Positions 1 to 6,279 of a stretch of 7,382 nt of DNA are shown here, piece after piece (positions within the stretch are counted from its first letter, which is position 1; the number at the start of each line of letters is the position of its first letter). The notes under the pieces were generated by a model. It worked only from the letters and a program-made list of their open reading frames with translations, ran no database searches and had not been told where the DNA came from. The translations under genes were made by a program, and so were the position numbers. The stretch lies in the NCBI GenBank assembly GCA_905479545.1, contig CAJQNE010000231.1:1-7382 (forward strand), read 5' to 3'. The stretch comes from an uncultured Gammaproteobacteria bacterium. Its GTDB lineage: Bacteria > Pseudomonadota > Gammaproteobacteria > CAJQNE01.

Positions 1-1248
1 TGGCAAAGTAGCCAAATGGGCTTCCTGGAATTTCCAGAACTTGCCTTGGTTGTTGTAACCATCAACTACAGCAGTACTCCAGCTATCTTCGTCAACATAG
101 AAAACCCGCTTCGCGATCTGATGGGTGTAACCAGGACGCAAATTCGCTTCCACAACCCATACGCGATGAAGCTCATAACGCGGCAGGTCCGGATTCACAT
201 GGCCTTTTCGAATCATGTCCGAGTACTTGTACTTCGGGCTGTTGATGTCATAAGAGTTATACGGAATGTACTTCTCTTGCAGACCGACCAGCTTCCAGGT
301 GTAACGATCTTGCGCGCCGTTAAAAACATCAATCTGGTCATTAAATTGCTCGCCGTCAGTAGACAACGAAGGGTTATCGTAACCGATCTTCGGAGCACGG
401 TTAATGCGACGGGTACCTGGATCGTATAACCAAGCCAAACGTCCGCCGTTAGTCGGGTCAGCAGTCTCGTGCACTAAGGTCAGGCGACCAGCCAGACGTG
501 GCGGTGATTTAATTTCCTGTAGATAATAAGCCATCAGACCCTTATCAACCTCTGGCTGATCCAGGTTAGCGTAACCAAAAAGCACGTCTTCGACGATTTT
601 TGTTATATCAAAAGTGCCATCAGCATCCACAATCGCCTGGTTGTTAAAACGACGAACTGCCGCACCACGATATTTTAGCTTGTGGTTCCAAAGTACTTCC
701 GCGCCCTTTTTAGGAATCGGGAACGGAAAACCTATTTTGTGACCGGTGATATCGTCAGTACCTTCTAAATTGGCACTGGTAGCATTAGCCACGGTCGCTT
801 TATCAATCTCCGGATGGTTAAAGTGAGGGCGTACGCTTTCATACACCTTCATTTTGTACGACGCCGGATACTTCTTAAACATCTGAATATGGCTTTCAGT
901 CAGCTTGTCTTTGTACTTCTCGTAGTTCGCAGAAGTAATAACAAACTGTGGCTCTGTTAGAGCTGAAGCTAGCTCACCACCAAGCAAAGCCACCAAAGCC
1001 TCGGGATCTTTGCGCAGTTTAGCTAATTCCTTAGCACGAAGATTCTTCTGCTCTTCAGTAAAGTTCTTATCGCCGGTCCAAACCGGAATGGTGCCGTCGT
1101 CGTTACCGTTCCAGATGGCTCCAGAGAAGGTAAGCTCACCCTCTACGCCCAAGCGGGCCGCTTCCTCTTCTGAAACTTTGGCCAGGGCTGGCGCTGCGGC
1201 TATAGCCGCCACACAAAATGCAGCCGTTAGGCCGTGATGCTTCAACAT
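1..1248 (-). CDS. DUF1329 family secreted protein (partial, C-terminus missing)
   Basis: The minus strand is open from an ATG at 1248 to the window edge, giving 416 residues without a stop; the C-terminus lies outside. A perfect Shine-Dalgarno GGAGG at 1260-1256, 7 bases before the ATG, fixes the start. Residues 1-23 are a signal peptide (basic start, Ala-rich core, cleavage after APALA), so the mature protein is periplasmic or outer-membrane associated. DUF1329 hallmarks are visible: GFPFPIPKKG with WNH near 173-189, DPGTRRINRAP near 276-286, DRYTWKLVG near 314-322, PYN near 329-331, and RYELHRVWVVEA followed by KRVFYVDEDSW near 357-390. The family is usually about 450 residues, so few are missing. 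Its function is unknown; it is often found next to DUF1302 and RND-type exporter genes, which would lie beyond position 1 if present. Codons such as CGT, GGT and AAC, and the strong ribosome site, suggest high expression (inference). Confidence 0.92.
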   Translation of the reverse strand, partial: MLKHHGLTAAFCVAAIAAAPALAKVSEEEAARLGVEGELTFSGAIWNGNDDGTIPVWTGDKNFTEEQKNLRAKELAKLRKDPEALVALLGGELASALTEPQFVITSANYEKYKDKLTESHIQMFKKYPASYKMKVYESVRPHFNHPEIDKATVANATSANLEGTDDITGHKIGFPFPIPKKGAEVLWNHKLKYRGAAVRRFNNQAIVDADGTFDITKIVEDVLFGYANLDQPEVDKGLMAYYLQEIKSPPRLAGRLTLVHETADPTNGGRLAWLYDPGTRRINRAPKIGYDNPSLSTDGEQFNDQIDVFNGAQDRYTWKLVGLQEKYIPYNSYDINSPKYKYSDMIRKGHVNPDLPRYELHRVWVVEANLRPGYTHQIAKRVFYVDEDSWSTAVVDGYNNQGKFWKFQEAHLATLP

Positions 1249-1252
1249 GGTA

Positions 1253-1260
1253 GATCCTCC
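1253..1260 (-). promoter_or_regulatory. Strong ribosome binding site of the DUF1329 gene
   Basis: On the minus strand GGAGGATC precedes ATG 1248 with 7 bases between GGAGG and the start codon. It is the best Shine-Dalgarno in the window and settles the start of the DUF1329 gene. Confidence 0.85.
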
Positions 1261-1272
1261 GATGTCGATGGG

Positions 1273-1299
1273 TAAACCCGCCTCGCACGGCGGGGTTTA
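1273..1299 (-). other. Leader hairpin 2 of the DUF1329 transcript
   Basis: TAAACCCGCC (1273-1282) pairs with GGCGGGGTTTA (1289-1299) across a 6-base loop, giving a 10-bp GC-rich stem with one bulged G. It sits 12 bases upstream of the Shine-Dalgarno of the DUF1329 gene. Neither strand has a real U-run after it (only TTT on the plus strand), so it is not a convincing terminator of an upstream gene. It is more likely a 5' leader stem that stabilises the mRNA or regulates it. Confidence 0.55.
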
Positions 1300-1307
1300 A
1301 GGTTCAA

Positions 1308-1329
1308 GCGTCGAGTGCAAGCACTTCGC
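1308..1329 (-). other. Leader hairpin 1 of the DUF1329 transcript (CUUG loop)
   Basis: Read on the minus strand this folds as GCG plus AGUG pairing with CACU plus CGC around a CUUG tetraloop, with a small internal bulge. CUUG is a known stable tetraloop when closed by G-C, as here. It lies directly upstream of the larger stem at 1273-1299, so the predicted leader carries two stems in tandem. No recognised riboswitch or attenuator class fits. Confidence 0.4.
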
Positions 1330-1345
1330 GCCTAGTTAGAAATTA

Positions 1346-1374
1346 CTAATATCTGTAATTGGTTACGTTCTGAA
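1346..1374 (-). promoter_or_regulatory. Candidate sigma70-type promoter for the DUF1329 gene
   Basis: On the minus strand TTCAGA (1374-1369) and TATTAG (1351-1346) each match the -35 and -10 consensus at 4 of 6 positions with a 17-base spacer. Transcription would begin near 1339, about 10 bases before leader hairpin 1, for a leader of about 90 bases. The boxes are weak, so the position matters more than the scores. A dyad at 1353-1380 overlaps this promoter. Confidence 0.25.
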
Positions 1375-1380
1375 TTACAG
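1353..1380. promoter_or_regulatory. Operator-like dyad CTGTAATT-N12-AATTACAG
   Basis: CTGTAATT (1353-1360) and AATTACAG (1373-1380) are perfect 8-base inverted arms separated by 12 bases, so their centres are 20 bases (about two helical turns) apart. More AATTAC cores occur at 1341-1346 and 1400-1405. This geometry suits a dimeric DNA-binding regulator, and the site covers the candidate -35 and spacer of the DUF1329 promoter. The regulator is not identifiable. Confidence 0.4.
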
Positions 1381-1559
1381 TGTAGATGCAGCAGGTGCTA
1401 ATTACGAGCCTTAAAGAACGCCCATAACTAAACCTACGACTAGGGATAGACTTAATAATTCAAGTCCGGTATGTCACAAATTGTTATCGCGGAATACGTG
1501 GGTTCAATAGTGATAGCCCAGACTCCGGGCCGAATCCAGATGTCTTAAGTCGCGCAAAA

Positions 1560-1620
1560 ATGATAATTGATAACAACCACCGCCCCGCCCTACCAACAGA
1601 GAGTAGCTAGCTATTATCAT
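1560..1620 (-). terminator. Weak terminator-like inverted repeat after the secreted-protein gene
   Basis: Beginning 11 bases after the stop codon at 1631, the minus strand reads ATGATAAT, then a 45-base loop, then ATTATCAT followed by a run of T (1560-1556 are A on the plus strand). Pairing before a U-run fits an intrinsic terminator. However, the stem is AT-only apart from one pair and the loop is large, so termination would be inefficient unless the loop also folds. It is the only terminator candidate after this gene. Confidence 0.25.
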
Positions 1621-1630
1621 AACCGGGCGC

Positions 1631-2314
1631 TTACAGCGGCAATTCAGTAATCATTTCAGCGCGAATAGTGTTGGCCTTAACAGCACCCTCTTCGTCCACC
1701 AGCCAGCTGTACGTAAGCGGCAGAGTGCCACTCATAAGCAATACTCGTTCGACGATAAAACGGTCCTCTCCCGCTTCCCGAACCACCCAGCCCTTGTCGG
1801 TAAGGTTGTGTAATAACGCTTTTCTCTGCATGCAATGTTCAATGGTCCCACCACTACTGCAACCGTGTTGCAGCACCGCCAACTTCGCTAGCGCGCCTTT
1901 ACCGAAAAACAGCGCTTCGTCATCTTTTTCCGGGTCTTTCCGCAACTTCTCTTCTGCTTCTTTCCGACGTGCTTCTCTGGCCGCCCGCGTCCTATCGACG
2001 CTGTTTGCGAAATTTTCTTCGGCAGTCAGGTTAGCGTCTGCGTTGGGGTCAAACTGCGCCTCAGCATTGGGATCAAAATCCGGGGCAGCATAAGGGTTGG
2101 CAAAATCTTCCTGCGGTGTCTGCGCATCATCGTCACCGCCGTTATCGATACTGAATTCAGGATTCACACCTTGAAATTCAAGGTTGTCAGCATAAGGGTT
2201 CGGCGCATCAAAAATCACATCGTTTGTCAGCGGTCCGCCGTTTTGCGCAAGCACGCATGCAGGCCAGCCGAAGGCCAACGATAGCAATACTAAAAAAATG
2301 GCTTTGGTATTCAT
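1631..2314 (-). CDS. Unrecognised secreted acidic protein coupled to the MFS gene
   Basis: This encodes 227 residues from ATG 2314; a TTG immediately upstream at 2317 is an alternative start. Residues 1-23 form a signal peptide with likely cleavage VLA|Q. The preceding WPAC is not a good lipobox, so a soluble periplasmic or secreted product is expected. Residues 24-100 are low-complexity and rich in Asp, Asn, Pro and Ala, with repeats NPYA (39, 73) and FDPNA (80, 88). Residues 106-135 are a highly charged, helix-prone Arg/Glu/Lys stretch. Residues 136-227 look folded, with two cysteines (152, 161; GC-N8-C) that could form a disulfide. I do not recognise a family. The start lies 6 bases after the stop of the upstream MFS gene with no good ribosome site of its own, so translational coupling in one mRNA is likely. 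A role linked to that permease is a guess from position only. Confidence 0.75.
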   Translation of the reverse strand: MNTKAIFLVLLSLAFGWPACVLAQNGGPLTNDVIFDAPNPYADNLEFQGVNPEFSIDNGGDDDAQTPQEDFANPYAAPDFDPNAEAQFDPNADANLTAEENFANSVDRTRAAREARRKEAEEKLRKDPEKDDEALFFGKGALAKLAVLQHGCSSGGTIEHCMQRKALLHNLTDKGWVVREAGEDRFIVERVLLMSGTLPLTYSWLVDEEGAVKANTIRAEMITELPL

Positions 2315-2320
2315 CAAGGT

Positions 2321-3562
2321 CTATTTACTCTGAATTACTGTGGCGTTATTAATGGCTTGGAAACCTCCACGACGCCATGCGCTGACAATAGGGATAGCCA
2401 CCAGCAGTGCCGCAGCCCCACCCAAAAAATGCACCACGCTGTAACCAAATGATTCAGCAATGAAGCCTGAAATTAAAATCCCCAGACCATTGGCCGCGAC
2501 AAATACACTCGCTTGCACAGTGTAATCGCTACCTTCAAACCCAGCCCTACAGGCAGCCATCATAACGGCGAACATTGCAGCGGTGTGCATACCACTCACC
2601 CAATGCTCAAAAATTACCAGGCCGACAACCGCTGGGTAACTATTTAAGCCCAAAGGATAAAGACCATAGGCAGCAGCCATTGTTCCTTGCAACAACACGA
2701 AGATAAACAACGCACGATACTGACCAAGCCGAGGCACTAGCCAGCCTCCAAACAACGCACCAACCAGCCCGGCGACGAAGCCACCGGTGCCGATAATGCC
2801 GCCTATATCAGCTTTCGTCAGCCCACCATCGTACAACATCAACTTCACCATACCGGAGCTCATGCCGTCGCCAAATTTGTACAGTAGCAATACGCCAAGC
2901 CAGGCCAGCACGCCGGGGCTGGTAATGAACGATAATAGCGCTGAGTTATTCGAACTCGCACTGCGGCCGATAGCGATCGCCGTCGCAGCCTTTGGCGGCT
3001 CGCGATATAACGTGATGGGTATTAACGCTACTGCTAGCAGCGCCGCCATGGCGATAAAACTCACCTGCCAACCAATACGATCGAACACCATCAGTAATAA
3101 ACCACCGCCCAACACCATGCCAGCCCTGTAGCCAGCCACCTGCACGCCGTTACCAAAGCCACGCTCGGTAGCATTCAGGGTTTCGACCGCCATACCGTCG
3201 GTGGCAATATCCTGTGATGCAGAGAAGAAATTAATGCACAACACCAGCAGTAAAAATAGCCAGAGATGCTCTGCCGGGTCGAGCGCAGAAATCGCCAACA
3301 CGGCAGCAATGGAGCCTAACTGCAGCGGCAGTATCCAGGAACGCCGCCGCCCAAGGCGAGGCAGGTAGTAGCGATCTAACACTGGTGCCCAGAGAAACTT
3401 TAGCGCCCAAGGCAAAAATAGCAGCGAGGCAAGACTGATCACCCGCAACGATGCGCCGTTGTCGCGGAGCAACACCGGTAACGACTGAGTGAGAAAACCG
3501 AACGGTAAACCTTGCGCGAGATAGAGGCTCGCAAGCAGGCCATACTTTTGCGTACTTGTCAT
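2321..3562 (-). CDS. AmpG / RhtX-FptX-like MFS permease
   Basis: An inner-membrane permease of the major facilitator superfamily, 413 residues from ATG 3562, with about 12 hydrophobic segments. The N-terminal part has motifs of the AmpG/PAT and RhtX-FptX group: YLAQGLPFGF (14-23), LPWALKFLWAP followed by DRY (50-65), LGRRRSWILPLQ (70-81), SQDIATDG (116-123), GNGVQVAGYR (137-146) and DYTVQAS (346-352). AmpG imports anhydromuropeptides; RhtX and FptX import ferric siderophores as single-polypeptide permeases. The SQDIATDG...GNGVQVAGYR pattern favours the second group, but no siderophore genes are in view, so the substrate is open. The frame stays open upstream to 3715 and includes an ATG at 3571. 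The longer forms add a non-family N-terminus and would overlap pstS, so 3562 is preferred and 3571 remains possible. It is divergent from pstS and followed 6 bases later by the secreted-protein gene. Confidence 0.85.
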   Translation of the reverse strand: MTSTQKYGLLASLYLAQGLPFGFLTQSLPVLLRDNGASLRVISLASLLFLPWALKFLWAPVLDRYYLPRLGRRRSWILPLQLGSIAAVLAISALDPAEHLWLFLLLVLCINFFSASQDIATDGMAVETLNATERGFGNGVQVAGYRAGMVLGGGLLLMVFDRIGWQVSFIAMAALLAVALIPITLYREPPKAATAIAIGRSASSNNSALLSFITSPGVLAWLGVLLLYKFGDGMSSGMVKLMLYDGGLTKADIGGIIGTGGFVAGLVGALFGGWLVPRLGQYRALFIFVLLQGTMAAAYGLYPLGLNSYPAVVGLVIFEHWVSGMHTAAMFAVMMAACRAGFEGSDYTVQASVFVAANGLGILISGFIAESFGYSVVHFLGGAAALLVAIPIVSAWRRGGFQAINNATVIQSK

Positions 3563-3581
3563 TGCGGCCATATTACCGGAG

Positions 3582-3617
3582 ATTACAACTTTGCCTCTTG
3601 TTACAAAGGCGACACAG
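3582..3617 (-). promoter_or_regulatory. Candidate PhoB box and -10 in the divergent pstS/MFS region
   Basis: On the minus strand CTGTGTC (3617-3611) and TTGTAAC (3606-3600) are half-sites with the 11-base period of PhoB boxes, matching the half-site consensus at about 4 and 5 of 7 positions. TGTAAT (3587-3582), 12 bases downstream, matches the -10 consensus at 5 of 6, close to Pho promoter spacing. Read this way it would drive the MFS gene, starting close to the ATG. The plus-strand reading (TTGTTAC, GCGACAC) is weaker, with CATAAC (3635-3640) as a poor -10 towards pstS. The match is suggestive only. Confidence 0.3.
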
Positions 3618-3665
3618 GGAAAGAAATAGGCCAGCATAACGGTCTGACCTGAATACCCCTTTACC

Positions 3666-3669
3666 GGAG
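3666..3669 (+). promoter_or_regulatory. Ribosome binding site of pstS
   Basis: GGAG at 3666-3669 lies 5 bases before ATG 3675 and only 2 bases before the in-frame TTG at 3672. The spacing therefore favours ATG 3675 as the pstS start. Confidence 0.6.
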
Positions 3670-3674
3670 CCTTG

Positions 3675-4475
3675 ATGATTGCCCGCTTCACCTCCATCAG
3701 CCTGCCACTATTCACTGCGTTGCTGCTGAGCGCCTGCAGTCAGCCCGACCGCCAACAACTCACCATAACCGGTTCTAGCACCATTGCCCCGGTCGCATCG
3801 GAATTGGCCCGAATCTTCGAGCAAATGAACCCTGATGTACGCATTGATGTGCAAACCGGTGGGTCATCACGTGGATTAGCGGATGCACGCAACGGTCTGG
3901 CTGACATCGGCATGGTGTCGAAGGCGGTAAAAGAAACCGATGTGGTAGCGACATTATTAGCGCGCGACGGCTTGGCGGTAATTGCCCATAAAAGCAACCC
4001 GGTAGCCGCGCTGAGCAGCACGCAAATTGTGCAGATATATCGCGGCGAGCTAGAGCAATGGCCTGGCAGCAACCTGCCGATCTCAGTGGTGCATAAAGCG
4101 GACGGCCGTTCGACCCAAGAGGTTTTCCTAAAACACTTTAAGTTGCAGCCACGCGAAATAAAGGCCTCAGTCATCGTTGGCGATAACGAGCAGGGTATAA
4201 AAACCGTTGCAGGCACGCCCGGAGCCATTGGTTACGTATCAATCGGTGCCGCTCAATATTCATCTGATAACGATGTGCCCATCAAACTCCTACCACTTGG
4301 TGGCGTAACGGCTACCGTTGAGAACGTACAAAATGGCAGTTATCCGCTCGCTCGCGAACTTAACTGGGTAACCAGGGATATGCCCACCGGACTGGCAGCC
4401 GAGTTCATCGAATTTGCCACAACCAATACCGGCAGCGAGATCATTCGTGGCCTGTACTTCGTGCCTGTTAACTAG
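3675..4475 (+). CDS. pstS: PstS, phosphate-binding lipoprotein of the Pst ABC transporter
   Basis: Substrate-binding protein that captures inorganic phosphate outside the inner membrane and delivers it to PstCA. It has 266 residues from ATG 3675. Residues 1-20 are a lipoprotein signal with lipobox LSA|C21; Ser at +2 would predict outer-membrane sorting under the E. coli rule. The mature part has a PBP-like fold with phosphate-site motifs: TGSST-IAP (32-39), TGGSSRGL (61-68), ADIGMVS (76-82), KADGRST (141-147) and GAIGYVS (183-189). It is shorter than the roughly 346-residue E. coli protein, as in the short PstS group. KADGRST replaces the RADGSGT seen in E. coli PstS, with Lys for Arg and Arg-Ser for Ser-Gly. 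It is first in the operon, divergent from the MFS gene, with 9 bases before the pstC ATG. Identification is secure from motifs plus context. Confidence 0.93.
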   Translation: MIARFTSISLPLFTALLLSACSQPDRQQLTITGSSTIAPVASELARIFEQMNPDVRIDVQTGGSSRGLADARNGLADIGMVSKAVKETDVVATLLARDGLAVIAHKSNPVAALSSTQIVQIYRGELEQWPGSNLPISVVHKADGRSTQEVFLKHFKLQPREIKASVIVGDNEQGIKTVAGTPGAIGYVSIGAAQYSSDNDVPIKLLPLGGVTATVENVQNGSYPLARELNWVTRDMPTGLAAEFIEFATTNTGSEIIRGLYFVPVN

Positions 4476-4484
4476 TTTTCAGTG

Positions 4485-5393
4485 ATGAATAACAGCACAT
4501 CGCTCGCTAGCTCAGCACTAGCCAACACGGCCTTACGCCACAGCCCGAAAGGGCACGATCGCTGGCTGTTTTTGTTGGTTCGGTTGTGTGCGCTACTCGC
4601 AGCGGCCCTACTGTTGCTCATCGTGGCCTTTGTGGCGACCGAATCAGGGCAGGCGATTCAGGCTCTGGGTGCCAGACTATTCACCGACTCCGGTTGGTTT
4701 CCCGGCGCCGATGCCAGTGGCCAATTCAACCTGACGCCGATGATTGTTGGCAGCCTGCTGGTCGCACTTTTGGCAATGGCCATTTCGCTGCCTATCGCAG
4801 TCGCTTCAGTGCTGTTTGTCCACAGTTGCTCGCAGCCATGGTTAGTCATCGCTTACCGCCGTGCGATTGAATTACTGGCCGGCATTCCCTCCGTAGTCTT
4901 CGGACTCTGGGGTTTGGTGGTAATTGTGCCACTGTTAGGCCAATTGCAAGCGCCTGGCACCAGCATTTTGGCCGGAGCCCTGGTGCTTGCGCTAATGATT
5001 CTTCCGACCATCGCCTTGCTAGCAGACAGCGCGCTACGGGCAGTACCGAATGAGTTACGCCTTGGCGGTTTAGCCCTGGGGTTGTCGCCTTGGCGAGTGG
5101 TGTTGCGAATCCAGCTTTTACAAGCCCGAAGCGGTGTGATTGCAGGCGCGATTTTAGGCTTGGGCCGGGCGCTCGGGGAGACCATGGTGGTACTGATGGT
5201 CTGCGGCAATGTGGTACAGCTCCCAACCAGCATTATGCAACCAATCCGCACGCTCACCGCCAATATAGCCTTGGAAATGGCCTACGCGGGCGGCCTGCAG
5301 CGCAGCGCCTTGTTTGTTAGCGGATTACTGTTGATTGCACTGGTGGTTGCTTTGATCTGGTCCGCACACCGCATGGGACGTGGGTATGCCTGA
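4485..5393 (+). CDS. pstC: PstC, phosphate ABC transporter permease
   Basis: One of the two inner-membrane channel subunits for phosphate import, 302 residues from ATG 4485 (a GTG at 4482 directly precedes it). About six membrane segments are visible: roughly 28-52, 85-112, 130-151, 160-182, 218-242 and 274-294. The cytoplasmic EAA loop that docks on PstB spans about 190-235 and shows ELRLGGLALGLSPW then GRALGETM. The motif ELLAGIPSVVFGLWG (129-143) is typical of PstC/PstA. The periplasmic loop around 53-84 holds the WFPG segment. Length is close to E. coli PstC (319). No clear ribosome site precedes it, and the 9-base gap after pstS suggests translational coupling. The end overlaps pstA by 8 bases. 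Confidence 0.95.
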   Translation: MNNSTSLASSALANTALRHSPKGHDRWLFLLVRLCALLAAALLLLIVAFVATESGQAIQALGARLFTDSGWFPGADASGQFNLTPMIVGSLLVALLAMAISLPIAVASVLFVHSCSQPWLVIAYRRAIELLAGIPSVVFGLWGLVVIVPLLGQLQAPGTSILAGALVLALMILPTIALLADSALRAVPNELRLGGLALGLSPWRVVLRIQLLQARSGVIAGAILGLGRALGETMVVLMVCGNVVQLPTSIMQPIRTLTANIALEMAYAGGLQRSALFVSGLLLIALVVALIWSAHRMGRGYA

Positions 5394-6279
5394 TTTTTCG
5401 ACTGGCTTCACCGGCAACGCGGCGGCCAGAGCCCGACCCTACGGGCAATGGTTAGCCGCTGCGACGCTGGTGCTGCTAGCCGCGCTGTTCGGTTGGCTAT
5501 TAATCGACGTCATCATCCGCGGCTTTGGCAGTTTATCCTGGGAGTTCATCAGCTCGGCACCGACCGACGCGGGTCGCAGTGGCGGCATCTGGCCGGTTAT
5601 TGTCGCCTCATTAGCAACATTAGCTGTCTGCATGGCGGCGGTATTGCCGATTGGCTTAGGGAGTGCCGCCCTGCTATCCGGCGTATTCGGCGCACCACGG
5701 AGTAGCCTGGGGCAGCGAGCGGTGAACGGCTGCCGGCAAAGCCTCGACATTCTTGCTGGCGTGCCATCGATCGTTTTTGGCTTATTCGGCAACGCGTTCT
5801 TTTGCCTTTACCTAGGCATGGGATTTTCTATTCTCGCCGGCGGCTTAACACTGGCTTGCATGGTATTACCCTATTTTATTCGCACCGCCGAACACGCACT
5901 TCGCAGCGCCGCTACAACCCACTTAGCAGGCTCGCTGGCCCTAGGGTTACGACACAGTACGATGCTGCGTCGGATATTGTTACCCGCCGCCCTGCCGGGT
6001 TTGTTCGCTGGCTTTGTGCTGGCACTGACCCGGGCGCTGGCCGAAACTGCGGCATTGTTATTTACCTCCGGTTACGTCAGTCGGATGCCGGAATCGCTGC
6101 TGGATTCGGGGCGCGTCTTGTCGGTACACGTTTATGATCTGGCGATGAATGTAACGGGTGGCGAAGCACAGGCTTACAGCACCGCACTGGTGCTGATTAT
6201 TACTTTGGCGGTAATTAACGTGCTGGTAGCGTTACTCGGCCATTACTGGCAACAAAAACTCAATGGTGCACCACAATGA
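5386..6279 (+). CDS. pstA: PstA, phosphate ABC transporter permease
   Basis: Second inner-membrane channel subunit, 297 residues from ATG 5386; GTG 5380 is an in-frame alternative. Hydrophobic segments lie at about 22-45, 68-100, 118-144, 146-166, 200-227 and 264-287. SLDILAGVPSIVFGLFG (119-135) matches the PstA/PstC signature, and the EAA loop reads AGSLALGLRHSTMLRRILLP (181-200) then TRALAETAALLFTSG (215-229); the AETAALLFT stretch distinguishes PstA from PstC. VYDLAMN (249-255) resembles the VYxLA motif of the C-terminal periplasmic loop. It overlaps pstC by 8 bases and its TGA overlaps the pstB start as ATGA, so the three proteins are probably made in coupled amounts. Confidence 0.95.
   Translation: MPDFSTGFTGNAAARARPYGQWLAAATLVLLAALFGWLLIDVIIRGFGSLSWEFISSAPTDAGRSGGIWPVIVASLATLAVCMAAVLPIGLGSAALLSGVFGAPRSSLGQRAVNGCRQSLDILAGVPSIVFGLFGNAFFCLYLGMGFSILAGGLTLACMVLPYFIRTAEHALRSAATTHLAGSLALGLRHSTMLRRILLPAALPGLFAGFVLALTRALAETAALLFTSGYVSRMPESLLDSGRVLSVHVYDLAMNVTGGEAQAYSTALVLIITLAVINVLVALLGHYWQQKLNGAPQ

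Larger units (their letters stand above)
1249..1630. other. Intergenic control region without a gene
   Basis: No credible coding frame is present; the longest ATG frames are very short and lack ribosome sites. Besides the promoter, dyad and leader hairpins listed separately, it holds an odd-length palindrome GCCCAGACTCCGGGC (1516-1530) and an AT-rich inverted repeat ATGATAAT (1560-1567) / ATTATCAT (1613-1620) downstream of the 1631-2314 gene. The stretch from about 1330 to 1500 is visibly richer in A and T than the flanking genes. Confidence 0.7.

Noticed and set aside
16..429. Plus-strand open frame of 137 residues antisense to the DUF1329 gene
   Set aside because: The opposite strand encodes a clearly recognisable DUF1329 protein here, so this frame is a shadow without a ribosome site.
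1262..1300. Twelve-codon plus-strand frame over the leader hairpin
   Set aside because: No ribosome site, too short, and it merely reads through the stem.
1471..1487. PhoB-box-like ATGTCAC-AAA-TTGTTAT on the plus strand
   Set aside because: The half-sites are 10 bases apart instead of 11, and no gene starts in that direction nearby.
1604..1613. Palindrome TAGCTAGCTA, similar to GCTAGCTAGC at 7084-7093
   Set aside because: A short simple repeat of TAGC; two occurrences in different contexts are not enough to suggest a shared element.
3573..3669. Direct repeat TTACCGGAG at 3573-3581 and 3661-3669
   Set aside because: The second copy contains the pstS ribosome site and the first lies near the MFS start on the opposite strand. 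Nine bases over this distance may be chance, and no further copies were seen.
3563..3715. N-terminal extension of the MFS permease by up to 51 residues, overlapping the start of pstS
   Set aside because: The extra residues do not look like the family, there is no ribosome site at 3715, and it would overlap pstS and remove the intergenic region. The frame is probably open by chance.
4482..4487. Tandem starts GTGATG (pstC), also TTGATG at pstS and at the 2314 gene, as a special initiation signal
   Set aside because: NTGATG arises easily by chance; only the ATG is needed in each case, and the spacing at pstS supports the ATG.
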